A stretch of DNA of 64,000 nt from positions 1 through 64,000 of the forward strand of contig CAYSLU010000021.1 of NCBI GenBank assembly GCA_964431965.1, in the 5' to 3' direction. The position numbers and the translations under genes are program-made. The notes beneath the pieces are model-generated. The model did no database searches. It saw nothing but the letters and a program-made list of their open reading frames with translations, and was not told the origin of the DNA. The stretch comes from CAYSLU01 sp964431965. GTDB taxonomy: Bacteria > Verrucomicrobiota > Kiritimatiellia > CAIKKV01 > CAYSLU01. Positions 26,396 to 35,774 of the stretch are shown piece by piece (positions within the stretch are counted from its first letter, which is position 1; every line of letters starts with the position of its first letter).

Positions 26396-29300
26396 CTAGC
26401 TGACGTCTACGGCCGACGTCACCTCGCGGCCGGTGAACGGCTCGAAGGCGGTGATGGTCCAGCGGCCGCGGCGGGCGTTGTCCGCGAGCGGCTCCTCGAC
26501 GCGCAGAACGCCGTTTGTCGCGCACAGCCGTCCGCCGTACGCGCGGCGCTCCGTTCCGCCTGCATCTGCTACGCGCACGTCGACGATCTGATCGCCGCGA
26601 GCCGGGGCGCCGACCTCGTTCAGCAGCCGCACGGTGAAGCCCAGCCGCCCGCCGGCCTCGGCCCGGGCGCTGTCGGGCACCAGCTCCAGCCGCTCCGCGA
26701 CCGATGGGTAGAACCCCACGATCCAGCCCTCCCGCTCGTCGAGGTCCGCGTCCACCTCGATTCCCTCCGCGGTTTGCCGAAACGCGACCGATCGCCGCGT
26801 GACCATGTCCCGGGCCGCAACCGCGCGGATGGGCGGGCGGTGCAGCGTGATGTGGCCGCGCTGCCGCCCGCCGGCATGGTTGACGGCTACCAGCACCAGC
26901 GTATCGGATGTGCGGAGCATGTTCGCCTCGATCCATGCGTTGGAGCTGGCGGCGTGCGGGCGAAGGCCGGCGCCGAAGAAGAAGACGCGGACGACCGCCT
27001 CGATCTGCTCCTGCAAGACCAGGTCCTCCCCTTCGACGGCCGCCGTGTACAGCTCGTTGAGGTCGGCGGAGAGCAGAAGCCCCCGGCCCCTGTCGCAGGT
27101 GCTGCGCGTGAGCGTCACCTGCCGGTGGAAGTGCTCCGGCTCGGCTCCCTCGAACACCGGGGCCAGGATGGCGGAGGCGCCGCCGGCCAGGTTGCGCGAG
27201 GGAACCCCGTCACAGATCAGCGCGCCCCCGCGCCGCACCCAGTCCTCGATGGCCCGGGCATCGGCGTCGTCCATGTACTCGACGCCGGCCAGCACGAGTC
27301 CGCCATACCCATCGAGCGCGCCGTCCCGCAGCGCCCGCTGATCGATCACGTCGGCCTCGCCGAAGGAGCGCACCAGAAGCTCGGCCACGTTGACGGCGGA
27401 CCGGTGGTAGGGCCAGACCGCGTCATACGGGCGGGCTTCGAGGCCGTAGAACCCAAGGCCCACATGACGGTCCGGTAACCGTCGCGGGGGGATCCGGTAG
27501 AGCCGGTCATGGAACGGAAAGACCATGGCCACTGACCGCTGCGGCGGCTCCGCGCGATCCAGCAGCGGAGCGACCTGCCGCACCTTCCGGACGTCCGCGG
27601 CGAAGGCGTCGAACTTCTCTTCCCTGCAGTTCTGCTTGCTGCTGAACGGCCCTTTCGACATCAGGTGGAACGTCTTGGCGCCCGCCCCCACCGCGGTATA
27701 GAGCGTTTCGGAGGGCGCGCGGAGCGGATCCCATGGCGTGACGGGCGCATCCCGGTCCGTGACCTGGATGTAGAAGCCGAACCGCTGCCGGTTGCGACGG
27801 GCGAGAAACCGGAAGTGGCCGGACAGGTAGTGGAACTCGTTCCACCGGAGCGAGCGCGAGCCGCGCCAGTGCGGGTACATGTAGTTGTAGCAGTCGAACT
27901 CGACGAAGTCCGCGTGCGGCGCCCACGGCAGATCCTCGGCGACGCCGTGCGCGGCTGAGAGGCAGCCGCTGCCGATGCCGCAGAGGACATGGTGCAGGCT
28001 GGGGCCCGGGCCCAGCGACTTCCATGTCTCGTACCCGAGGCGGAACGCCTCGGCTGCGTACTCCACGATCCACTCGAAGTAGTCGCGGGTGCGGCCGTCC
28101 CGGGCGGCGATTGCCTCATCCCACGTCGGCATCGGATAGCCGTGGCGTCGTTCGAACTCGCTCCGGCACCGGGCGCAGCGACATACGTTTCCGCGCATCA
28201 AGTGGGGCTCGTCCAGGATCTCGAACGAGGCGAGGCGCGGGATGCGCTCGGCGGCGAGGTGCACGCGGTCCAGCATGCCGCGGAGCGCGGCCGCGTGCTC
28301 GGGGTCGAAGAGGCATGGCCGGGTCGGTCGGGAGCCCTCGTCCCCATAGTGGGCGTGCGTGCTGAGCAGCGTCAGCCTGGAGTACTCGCCCCACAGGTCC
28401 AAGCCGTCCCGCTGAATCCGATACTGCTGGTAGGCCGTGGCATCGAACGCGGGCGGCGGTGCGAGCCGGTCCTCCGGACTCGGCAGCCCCGTCGAGAATG
28501 CGGTGAAGCCGCGGCTGGTGAAGTAGTCGACCCACCAGTCGATGCGCTCCTCGGTGGCCCCGTGCGCGTTGGCGACAAACGAGAAGCCGATGCGGCGCAG
28601 CGGATCCGCCACGCTGAAGCGGACGCGCGCCTCGTCGTCGCCCGCCCGCAGCGCGGCCTCGTAGTCGCCGGTCTCAAGCCGGGGCAGCGGGACGTCGATC
28701 GCCCCGGCGGTCACGCGCTCCCGACGCAGCACCTCGCGTCCGTCGAAGTCCCGGATCGTCAGCTGGCCTGACAGCGGACGCGTGGCGGAGGCCGCGAGCG
28801 GAAGGGCGCGCCCGGGCGCCGCCACGAAGCCGCCGTGCCGGATCCACAGGCGCAGGTCCGCCGGCGAGCGAGCGTCAAGCGTGACGATCCGGACGTTGCA
28901 CGGCGCCTGCCGCCCGACGGGCGGTAGGCCGTCGCCGGTCCGGGGTGGTGCGCCGGCGCCGGTCACCTCGATCCGTACCTGCCAGAGCCCGGGCGCCGGC
29001 GGGACGAACTCGTAGTCGACCGTATCGCCTTGAACCGGCACGCTGCTGCGTTGGACGGGCTCGAATTGCGGCTCGCGTCCGGCCGCCAGCCACCCGGGAT
29101 CAGCGCGGCTGATTGCGGCCTGGGCCTGCCATCCTGCCCCGGGGTCAGCCGCGAGGCGCAGGGTGATGCGCCGCTGGTCGCCCGCCAGCCGGGGCGAGGA
29201 GTCGATGGCGCATGCGGTGATCGCCAGATCCTGGTCGCGACGCATGAGCCACGCCATCGTCTGGCGCAGGAGCTCGCCCCAGGCCGGCGTCCGGAACATG

Positions 29301-29953
29301 GTGTCGGTCGCATCGCCCGGATAGGCGCTGACCATCACGACCCGGCCGCGGCCGTAGGTGCCGGCGAGGATGATCGGCGCCTGCTCCGACCGGGCCACGA
29401 TGGCGGCAGAGGCCGTGGGCCGGCACGGTTGAGCATGGCGAATTTCGCCAAGCGGGCCGCTCAGGCCGCGCGCGATCGGATGGTCGGCTGCGAGGGTGAC
29501 CGGCGCGGCCGGGCAGGTTGACTCGGGTGCCGGCGGGTCGTTCCACAGGCGGGTCGCCTTGTCAGGCTGCAGCTCGATCACGGCGGGCATCGCCTCCCGG
29601 AACGGACCCCAGTTGCGTTGCCCGCTGGAGAACGAATGAGGGCCGCCGATCATCAGGACGCCTCCGCCGCCCTCAACGTACGCCAGCAGGTTGTACAGGT
29701 CATCGGTATCGAAGACGCAGGGGTCGATATCCGCGAGCACGACCGCGTCGAGCGCGTGCAGGCCGACGTGCTGCTGGAGCGTGGCGTCGAGCCGCTTCGG
29801 CAGCGGACGCGTGAGCGGAAGATGCAGCCCGAAGAAGAAGCTCTCCGTCCAGCGCGCCAGGAACGGCAGCTCGCGCAGCGCGCGGCGGACCCCGTAGTCC
29901 GGCGCCGCACCGCACTCCGCGTGAAACACGACTCGAACGCCTTCCGGATCCAC
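26396..29953 (-). CDS. Large multidomain GH42-like (beta-galactosidase-like) protein with an N-terminal GATase-like domain
   Basis: This 1185-residue protein has three recognisable parts. Residues 1-240 resemble the glutamine-amidotransferase-like sugar-associated domain (LLAYVEGGGGVLMIGGPHSFSSG, GRVVMVSAYPGD). A middle beta-rich part leads into a TIM-barrel-like region (about 480-800) with RLASFEILDEPHLMRGNVCRCARCRSEF, similar to GH42-type enzymes that carry a CxC..C metal-site cluster. Residues 870-960 look like a beta-galactosidase trimerisation fold (GLVLAGVEYMDDADARAIEDWVRRGGALICDG). No signal peptide is obvious, so it may act in the cytoplasm. GTG 29953 is preceded by GGGAGG at good spacing. 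It follows a URO-D family gene. The substrate is unknown. Confidence 0.7.
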   Translation of the reverse strand: MDPEGVRVVFHAECGAAPDYGVRRALRELPFLARWTESFFFGLHLPLTRPLPKRLDATLQQHVGLHALDAVVLADIDPCVFDTDDLYNLLAYVEGGGGVLMIGGPHSFSSGQRNWGPFREAMPAVIELQPDKATRLWNDPPAPESTCPAAPVTLAADHPIARGLSGPLGEIRHAQPCRPTASAAIVARSEQAPIILAGTYGRGRVVMVSAYPGDATDTMFRTPAWGELLRQTMAWLMRRDQDLAITACAIDSSPRLAGDQRRITLRLAADPGAGWQAQAAISRADPGWLAAGREPQFEPVQRSSVPVQGDTVDYEFVPPAPGLWQVRIEVTGAGAPPRTGDGLPPVGRQAPCNVRIVTLDARSPADLRLWIRHGGFVAAPGRALPLAASATRPLSGQLTIRDFDGREVLRRERVTAGAIDVPLPRLETGDYEAALRAGDDEARVRFSVADPLRRIGFSFVANAHGATEERIDWWVDYFTSRGFTAFSTGLPSPEDRLAPPPAFDATAYQQYRIQRDGLDLWGEYSRLTLLSTHAHYGDEGSRPTRPCLFDPEHAAALRGMLDRVHLAAERIPRLASFEILDEPHLMRGNVCRCARCRSEFERRHGYPMPTWDEAIAARDGRTRDYFEWIVEYAAEAFRLGYETWKSLGPGPSLHHVLCGIGSGCLSAAHGVAEDLPWAPHADFVEFDCYNYMYPHWRGSRSLRWNEFHYLSGHFRFLARRNRQRFGFYIQVTDRDAPVTPWDPLRAPSETLYTAVGAGAKTFHLMSKGPFSSKQNCREEKFDAFAADVRKVRQVAPLLDRAEPPQRSVAMVFPFHDRLYRIPPRRLPDRHVGLGFYGLEARPYDAVWPYHRSAVNVAELLVRSFGEADVIDQRALRDGALDGYGGLVLAGVEYMDDADARAIEDWVRRGGALICDGVPSRNLAGGASAILAPVFEGAEPEHFHRQVTLTRSTCDRGRGLLLSADLNELYTAAVEGEDLVLQEQIEAVVRVFFFGAGLRPHAASSNAWIEANMLRTSDTLVLVAVNHAGGRQRGHITLHRPPIRAVAARDMVTRRSVAFRQTAEGIEVDADLDEREGWIVGFYPSVAERLELVPDSARAEAGGRLGFTVRLLNEVGAPARGDQIVDVRVADAGGTERRAYGGRLCATNGVLRVEEPLADNARRGRWTITAFEPFTGREVTSAVDVS

Positions 29954-29972
29954 GGCACGTCCTCCCTGACGG

Positions 29973-30971
29973 TCACGGCCGGGCAGCCGCCCTCGCGCTG
30001 TACTCCTGGAGCAGCGCCGTGTAGATGCGGTAGTCGGCCAGCGACACCTGCGGCGGCGTCTGGTGGTCGCACGACGGGATGAAGCGCCCCGCCCGCATGG
30101 CCGGCAGCAGCCGCTCGAACTCCGCCCGCATCGCTGCCTCCCCGCGCCACATCACCATCTTGTCGTACGCCCCGATGAACCGGAACTCCGGGTGCCGCCG
30201 CCGGAGCGCCACGATATCGACGCCAGCGGCACGCTCGAGCGGGAGAAGCCCCTCGACGCCGACCGATTCGAACCAGGGGATAAGCTCCGAGATGTCGCCG
30301 TCCGAGTCCACGATCGGCGTGATGTCGAACTCGCGCAGGAGCGGGATCAGGCGGCGATAGTACGGGGCGATGAACTCCTCGAAGCACGCGTGGGAGACCA
30401 TGGGGCCGAGGTTGTACGACATATCCTCTGCGACCGTCGCGAACTCCGGCTTCACGATGCGGCAGAACCCGCGGACGACCTCCAGATTGAACGCGAGCAC
30501 GTCTTCATTGATCCGGTGAATCAGGTCCGGCTGGTCGTGGAAGGCGTAGAGGTGGCGCTCGATACCCAGGATGCGGCGAGGGAACCAGAAGAATCCCTCG
30601 AGGGTCAGCCAGATGACGAGGTCCCCCCGGCGGTGCTGAGCGAGCCACTCCGGTCGAAGCAGGGCCGGAAAGTCCGTCCGGGGATAGAGCAGCGGCCGGA
30701 GTCGCTCGTAGTCGCCGGGATCCGCCGCGATGCCGGCGCCGTGGGCGGCGGGGCTCGGCGCACCGGGGCCGATCGCGCCGATCCAGAACTGACGGTAGGG
30801 ATCGAGCCCCAGATGAGCGCGGATGTCCGCTCCATCGGTCAGGTCGGCGGGCAGGCCCTCCGCGCGCCAGCGGTCGATCGTCTGGTTCCACCAGCCGGCC
30901 CACTCGATGACGGGCAGGCGGTCGACGGGCTGCCCGGCCATGACGGCGCGGAAACGGTCGACGTGGTTCAT
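29973..30971 (-). CDS. Uroporphyrinogen decarboxylase (URO-D) family protein
   Basis: The 332-residue protein begins MNHVDRFRAVMAGQPVDRLPVIEW, the usual RxxxxxxGxxxDRxPv start of URO-D-like TIM barrels. It continues with PEFATVAEDMSYNLGPMVSHACFEEFIAPYYRRLI, ITPIVDSDGDISELIPWF and GVEGLLPLERAAGVDI. Such members resemble corrinoid methyltransferases and paralogues next to glycoside hydrolases more than heme-pathway HemE, so porphyrin decarboxylation is unlikely. It overlaps the upstream transporter gene by ATGA and lies 19 bp before the GH42-like gene. The three probably form an operon for uptake and breakdown of a plant- or algae-derived compound. Confidence 0.8.
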   Translation of the reverse strand: MNHVDRFRAVMAGQPVDRLPVIEWAGWWNQTIDRWRAEGLPADLTDGADIRAHLGLDPYRQFWIGAIGPGAPSPAAHGAGIAADPGDYERLRPLLYPRTDFPALLRPEWLAQHRRGDLVIWLTLEGFFWFPRRILGIERHLYAFHDQPDLIHRINEDVLAFNLEVVRGFCRIVKPEFATVAEDMSYNLGPMVSHACFEEFIAPYYRRLIPLLREFDITPIVDSDGDISELIPWFESVGVEGLLPLERAAGVDIVALRRRHPEFRFIGAYDKMVMWRGEAAMRAEFERLLPAMRAGRFIPSCDHQTPPQVSLADYRIYTALLQEYSARAAARP

Positions 30972-32206
30972 CGCGGCTCTCCTTCCGGTGTCCGCCGGGT
31001 GATCTGCCAGGCGAGGGGGAACCAGCCGGCGATCGCCATGAGGGCGATGGCGGGCAGGGCCGGTGTGGGGAGGACGACGAAGCGAGCCGCGACGGCGAGG
31101 GCGATGGACGTGGCGCCCTTGGCGAAGCGGTAGGTGAAGGCGTCGATCAGTTCCTTCGCGCGGTAGCGGGCGTCGTAGGAGAGCGGCACGTAGAGGAGCT
31201 CCTTGGCCGCGCGGAAGATCGAGTAGTCGAGCACCTTGAAGGCGAAGTAGGCGATGCCGGCGGAGGCGAGCGACGGCCGGCCCAGCGCGCAGGCGCAGGC
31301 GGCTAGGTGGACGGCGGGGATGGCGAGGTGGATCGCGCGAAGCGACGCGCGGCGGAGGAGCAGGGGGGCGGCGATGAACTGGAACCCGGCCGCGGCGGCG
31401 TTGAGCTGGGCGTAGAAGCCCCCGAGCCACTGGGTGCGCAGGTCCTTCACCGGGAACGCCTGTTCGACAAAGCGGCTGAACTGCAGGTCGACCAGCGTCG
31501 AGACGATCTGCGTGGCCGCGACCAGGAGCGCGAGGTCGCGGAGCGTGCGGCTGCGCACCAGCAGTCCGACGCCCAGGTGACCGCCTTGTCCGCCTGCCTC
31601 GTCGGCCCGGGGCTGGGGCTCTCCGGCGATGTCGTACGCGAGGATCGCGAGCAGGCTGGTCGGCACGAGCGTCGCGGCCGCGAGCAGCAGCAGGTTGGCG
31701 CTTCCCAGCGTGACGGCGAGGGCCCTCACGAGCAGGCCGCCCGCGATGGCGCCGAGCGAGGCAATGCCGCAGACGGGCCCGTTCAGCCGGGCGCCTTCGT
31801 CGCGGCGGACCGAGCTGTTGATGAAGGACCAGACCTGCTCGACGAGCACCACGATGTAGGCCTCGCGGAACACGTACAGGGCGCCGGTGGCGGCGCGGCT
31901 GCCGGCCTGGATGGCGGCGAAACAGGCCACGAGCGCCAGGGCGGACCCGGCGGCCGTCAGCAGAATCGCGCGGCGGGCGCCGACCGCCGAGAGCAGCCGG
32001 GCGTACGCCCAGATGAAGGCGAGCGTTCCGACCGGCCCGAGCGCCATGACCACCGGCAGGCGGTCGGCCGTGTAGGCGCCGATGAAGAGCGATTGCGACA
32101 CGCTGCGCAGGAACTCGTAGCCGCAGAGGAGGAAGCCGGCCGATCCCCCGATGGCGAGAGCGGCTAGCGCGCGATCCCGGCGGATCCCGAGCCACGTGGC
32201 GGTCAT
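30968..32206 (-). CDS. NTT/MFS-like membrane carrier
   Basis: The 412-residue protein has about twelve hydrophobic helices. Segments LFIGAYTADRLPVVMALGPVGTLAFIWAYARL and KVLDYSIFRAAKELLYVPLSYDARYRAKELIDAFTYRFAKG resemble the ATP/ADP carrier (NTT, Tlc) family, where the KExxYxPL...K.KxxID block is typical. Free-living PVC bacteria carry distant members whose substrates are unknown, so nucleotide exchange is not claimed. ATG 32206 was chosen over an upstream TTG at 32227 because GGAGGGAG precedes it. It overlaps the URO-D gene start (ATGA) and probably feeds that operon. Confidence 0.65.
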   Translation of the reverse strand: MTATWLGIRRDRALAALAIGGSAGFLLCGYEFLRSVSQSLFIGAYTADRLPVVMALGPVGTLAFIWAYARLLSAVGARRAILLTAAGSALALVACFAAIQAGSRAATGALYVFREAYIVVLVEQVWSFINSSVRRDEGARLNGPVCGIASLGAIAGGLLVRALAVTLGSANLLLLAAATLVPTSLLAILAYDIAGEPQPRADEAGGQGGHLGVGLLVRSRTLRDLALLVAATQIVSTLVDLQFSRFVEQAFPVKDLRTQWLGGFYAQLNAAAAGFQFIAAPLLLRRASLRAIHLAIPAVHLAACACALGRPSLASAGIAYFAFKVLDYSIFRAAKELLYVPLSYDARYRAKELIDAFTYRFAKGATSIALAVAARFVVLPTPALPAIALMAIAGWFPLAWQITRRTPEGEPR

Positions 32207-32252
32207 GCTCCCTCCGTGAGCCAGCAACCGAATCCGGCTTTGGCGCGGGCGG

Positions 32253-33068
32253 TCACTGCGGATGCTGCAGCGTGCCCTCGAATACGTGTACGGCGGGGCC
32301 GAGCAACGTGACGCACTCCGCGGTGTCGTCCGTCATCCGATAGTCGACTTCCAGCACGTCGCCGCTGGCGCAGGTGATGAGGACGGGTGTCCGGACCACC
32401 CAGCCGAGCTTCCCGGCGATCAGGCCGCTGGCGACGACTCCGGTCCCGCACGCCTGGGTCTCGGCTTCGACGCCGCGCTCGAAGGTCCGAATGGCGAGCG
32501 CCTGCGGGCCGTCCACGCGGACGAAGTTCACGTTCGTTCCCGCCGGAGCGAATGCCGCATGGCGGCGCATGGCGGACCCGAATGCCGCGACATCCACTTC
32601 GTCGAGGTCGTCGACCTCGATCACGCAGTGGGGGACGCCGCTGTTCACAAAGCTGTAGGTGATGCCCCGCCCGTCCCAGTCCAGCGTCTGGCGGAGGCGC
32701 CAATCCTTCGGGGGCGTCATCTGCAGCTGGACGCGGTCCCCGATGACTTCGGCTCGCAGCAGGCCGGCCACGGTGTCGATGGTCATGTGGCCGGGCGCGG
32801 CTCCGATCTCGTGGGCCAGGCGGGCGACGCACCGGGCGCCGTTTCCGCACATCTCGACCTCGCCGCCGTCCGGGTTGAAGAACCGCATCCGGAAGTCCGC
32901 CTTCTCGGACCGCCCGATGAGGATGACGCCTTCGCATCCGACTCCGGTGCGGCGACGCGAGATCGCCGCGATCCAGTCGCGGTCGTCAGCCGGGAAGGTC
33001 CCGGCCCGGTCATCCACAAGGATGAAGTCGTTGGCGGCTCCGTGCATCTTCCAGAAGGGGATCTTCAT
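32253..33068 (-). CDS. dapF: Diaminopimelate epimerase
   Basis: Converts LL- to meso-diaminopimelate for lysine and peptidoglycan. The 271-residue protein is normal length. Both catalytic cysteines are present: EMCGNGARC (Cys74) and ETQACGTG (Cys207). Other family motifs are GANDF-like AANDFILVDD, RFFNPDGGEVEMCGNG and VNSGVPHCV. The ATG overlaps the upstream prc stop (ATGA), so it is co-translated with the protease gene. Confidence 0.97.
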   Translation of the reverse strand: MKIPFWKMHGAANDFILVDDRAGTFPADDRDWIAAISRRRTGVGCEGVILIGRSEKADFRMRFFNPDGGEVEMCGNGARCVARLAHEIGAAPGHMTIDTVAGLLRAEVIGDRVQLQMTPPKDWRLRQTLDWDGRGITYSFVNSGVPHCVIEVDDLDEVDVAAFGSAMRRHAAFAPAGTNVNFVRVDGPQALAIRTFERGVEAETQACGTGVVASGLIAGKLGWVVRTPVLITCASGDVLEVDYRMTDDTAECVTLLGPAVHVFEGTLQHPQ

Positions 33069-35203
33069 GGTGCTCTCTCCGGTGGTTTCTGGAGTTCGAT
33101 CATATCGCTGAGGACCTGCAGGGTCTCGAGCAGAACCAGGTCGGAATCGATGCTCTTCGGTCCGGTGCCCTCCTCGTCGACCTCCTTTTCCGCATCTCCG
33201 AGGCGGCGCTCTTCGCGCGCCATCTCGACGCGCTCCTGAAGGTTCAGCGAGATCGTCTTCGCCCGCTGCATGGCGGCGACGCGCTCGATAAGCTCGCGCT
33301 CCGCGGCAAAGCGGGGGCTGTCCGCCCGGCGCGCCTCGGAACGCGCGCGCAGCAGCGGGATGGCCTGGCGGGGCTCGATCGCCGGCCGATACGGGGCGGG
33401 ATCGACGGCCGCCCAGCCGAGCGCGTTCGGCAGGTGCTCCTCGCCGATTTCGAGGGCGTCAAGGGCGGACGACATGACGATGTCCGGGGTCACGCCGCGA
33501 AGCTGGGTCGAGCCGCCGGCTATGCGGTAGAACTTGGCGGCCGTAATTTTCAGCGAGCCAAGCGCCGGGTCGCGGCGGTCGAGCGGGACCAGCGACTGGA
33601 CGGTGCCCTTGCCGTGGGTCTTCGCGTCGCCCACGATGAGGGCGCGACCGTAGTCCTGGAGGGCGGCGGCCAGAATCTCCGATGCGGATGCGCTCTGCCG
33701 GTTCACCAGCACGACGATCGGGCGGCGCCAGGCAACCGAGAAGTCCGGGTCGCTCAGAACCTGTACGCCGCGTCGTTCCCGGACCTGCACGACGGGGCCG
33801 GCGGCGATGAAGAGGCCGGTCATCTCGATGGCTTCGGCGAGCGAGCCGCCGCCGTTGTTGCGCAGGTCGAGCACGATGCCGACGGCGTTTGAAGCCGACA
33901 TTTCGCCGAGCAGGCGGCGGACGTCCCGGGTCGAGCTGCGGTAGTTCGCGTCGTCGTTCCCCATCCGCCCGGCCATGTCGGCGTAGAACGTCGGCAGGCT
34001 GATGATGCCCAGGCGCCGCACGATGCCGTCGCTGCCGCTCACGTCCCGGACGCGCGCCTGGGCGGCCTGCTCCTCGAGCTTGACCTCGTCGCGCATGATG
34101 TCGATCCGGATGGTGCGGGACCCGCTGGCGTCGGCGGCCGGAATGACGGCCAGGACGACCTTCGTTCCCTTCTCCCCCCGGATCTTGTCGACGATCTTCC
34201 GGAGCGGCCAGTGGAGGATGTCCTCGATCTCGCCGTCGCCTTGCGCCACGCCGATGATCTTGTCGCCGTCCTTGAGGCGGCCGTCGCGGGCCGCCGGCCC
34301 GCCGGGGATGATGCGCTCGACCCTGGCCGCGCCGTCCTCGGTGCCCAGGAGGGCTCCGATGCCGACCAGGGACAGCTTCATTCCGATGTCAAAGTCCTCG
34401 GCCGTGCTCGGCGCCATGTAGTCGGAGTGCGGGTCGCACGCCTGCGCCCAGGCGGACAGGTAGCGCTGCAACACCCACTCGGCATCGCTGTCCTGGATCA
34501 CCGTGAGGAACTGCTTGTATCGCTTGAAGATGGATTCCTGCGGTGTCGGGGGGGGCGGTCCGCCGGCGGCCGGCGCATTCGTGCCCGAGGCGACGACGTT
34601 CGTCAGGGCGGCCGGCGCATTCGTGGCTCCGGGCGATGCGGCGTTGGTGCTGGAGTTCCTTCGGGCGTTCTCCTCGGTGATGCGCTTGGACACCAGCTGG
34701 CTGACGTATTCGTTCTTGATCTTCCGCCGCCAGAGGTCGTTCCACTCGGCTTCGCTGGCCGGCCAGGCCGCCTCGCGGCGCTTCCACGCGTAGGTCTCCT
34801 TCACGCCGGCGTCGATCGGTTCGGCGAGCAGGCGCCGGACGTAGTCCACGCGGTTGCTCACGCGCTGCTGGAAGAGGGCGAACGCGGAATAGGCGAAGGC
34901 CATGTCGCCGTGCTTCATGCTCTCGCCCAAGGCGGCCCCCTCCCGGCGGAACTGCTCGATGTCGGCGGCGAGGAAGAACGAGTGGTCGAAGTCGAGCGCG
35001 TTGATGTAGAGCGCCAAGGCGTTCGTGGAGAGGTGCTCGTTGAAGGCCGGGCGCTCCAGATGGGCCTCCGGGAGCATGCGTGCGACCGTTCGGGCGATGC
35101 GGCCGTACAGGGGGTCGGGATCCATCGGCACGCCGGGCGTGGCGGATGCCGCGCCGGCGCCGCCGAGCGTTAGAATGGCGATGGCTCGAAACAGGCGGTT
35201 CAT
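33065..35203 (-). CDS. prc: Carboxy-terminal processing protease (Prc/Tsp family)
   Basis: A 712-residue periplasmic serine protease. The first 20 residues form a signal peptide. Next come a DUF-type N-terminal helical part (LSTNALALYINALDFDHSFFLAADI), a PDZ domain (about 270-365) and the S41 peptidase domain. The catalytic Ser/Lys dyad is visible as NRQSASASEI (Ser506) and GKGTVQ (Lys532), as in E. coli Prc. An Ala/Thr/Asn-rich low-complexity insert (about 183-222) is extra. ATG 35203 was chosen because a signal peptide starts there. It degrades or trims envelope proteins by their C-termini. It is divergent from nikR and overlaps dapF downstream. Confidence 0.95.
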   Translation of the reverse strand: MNRLFRAIAILTLGGAGAASATPGVPMDPDPLYGRIARTVARMLPEAHLERPAFNEHLSTNALALYINALDFDHSFFLAADIEQFRREGAALGESMKHGDMAFAYSAFALFQQRVSNRVDYVRRLLAEPIDAGVKETYAWKRREAAWPASEAEWNDLWRRKIKNEYVSQLVSKRITEENARRNSSTNAASPGATNAPAALTNVVASGTNAPAAGGPPPPTPQESIFKRYKQFLTVIQDSDAEWVLQRYLSAWAQACDPHSDYMAPSTAEDFDIGMKLSLVGIGALLGTEDGAARVERIIPGGPAARDGRLKDGDKIIGVAQGDGEIEDILHWPLRKIVDKIRGEKGTKVVLAVIPAADASGSRTIRIDIMRDEVKLEEQAAQARVRDVSGSDGIVRRLGIISLPTFYADMAGRMGNDDANYRSSTRDVRRLLGEMSASNAVGIVLDLRNNGGGSLAEAIEMTGLFIAAGPVVQVRERRGVQVLSDPDFSVAWRRPIVVLVNRQSASASEILAAALQDYGRALIVGDAKTHGKGTVQSLVPLDRRDPALGSLKITAAKFYRIAGGSTQLRGVTPDIVMSSALDALEIGEEHLPNALGWAAVDPAPYRPAIEPRQAIPLLRARSEARRADSPRFAAERELIERVAAMQRAKTISLNLQERVEMAREERRLGDAEKEVDEEGTGPKSIDSDLVLLETLQVLSDMIELQKPPERAP

Positions 35204-35302
35204 ATGGCTTTCCGGCGACCCCTGCCGGCCACCTAAAGATTCAAATTGTGCCCCCGTTGGATGGCAAAACAAGCTATTTGTGGGCAAGCGGCACGCTTCG
35301 CA

Positions 35303-35331
35303 TTGCCTTGGCCGCTCCGAACGGCTATGAA
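35303..35331 (+). promoter_or_regulatory. Candidate promoter of nikR
   Basis: TTGCCT (35303-35308) and TATGAA (35326-35331) are 17 bases apart and about 30 bases before the nikR ATG. Each matches the sigma-70 consensus at four of six positions. The position in the divergent prc-nikR gap fits, but the match is modest. Confidence 0.3.
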
Positions 35332-35360
35332 AGCGGTTCGCACACGCAACCGGAGAGATC

Positions 35361-35774
35361 ATGTCACTGACACGCTTCAGCGTATCGCTCGATGAGGGGC
35401 TGGTGCAGCAGTTTGACGCCAAGATCCGGAGGGATCGCTGTCCCACCCGGTCGAAGGCCGTCGGAGACCTGATCCGCTCCAGCCTGGTCCAGACAGAGTG
35501 GCAGGCGGGGGACGCCGTCGCCGGGGCCGTCGTGCTCGTCTACGACCATCATAAGCGGGACATCGTGCGGCGGCTGATGGAGGTCCAGCACGACTGCCAC
35601 GACGTCATCATCTCGACCCAGCACGTCCATCTCGACCATGACAACTGCCTGGAGATTGTGGCCGTCCGGGGGAAGCCCGGCGAGATCGATGCGATCGTCA
35701 AGCGCCTCCGGTCGGTCAAGGGGCTGAAGCACGTGTCCCTGGCCGCGGGAACGACCGGCCGGCGCCTGGCCTAG
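35361..35774 (+). CDS. nikR: Nickel-responsive regulator NikR
   Basis: This 137-residue regulator has an N-terminal ribbon-helix-helix (TRFSVSLDEGLVQQFDAKI) for DNA binding and a C-terminal ACT-like nickel-sensing domain. The four high-affinity nickel ligands of E. coli NikR are all present with a shift of one: His77, His88, His90 and Cys96, in QHDCHDV and QHVHLDHDNCLE. It has its own Shine-Dalgarno (CCGGAGAG). It lies just before the nickel-type ECF transporter genes on the same strand and is expected to repress them when nickel is plentiful. Confidence 0.95.
   Translation: MSLTRFSVSLDEGLVQQFDAKIRRDRCPTRSKAVGDLIRSSLVQTEWQAGDAVAGAVVLVYDHHKRDIVRRLMEVQHDCHDVIISTQHVHLDHDNCLEIVAVRGKPGEIDAIVKRLRSVKGLKHVSLAAGTTGRRLA

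Noticed and set aside
29973..30971. Assignment of the URO-D family gene as hemE
   Set aside because: The sequence and neighbours fit the glycoside-hydrolase-linked and methyltransferase-like branch; no other heme genes are nearby.
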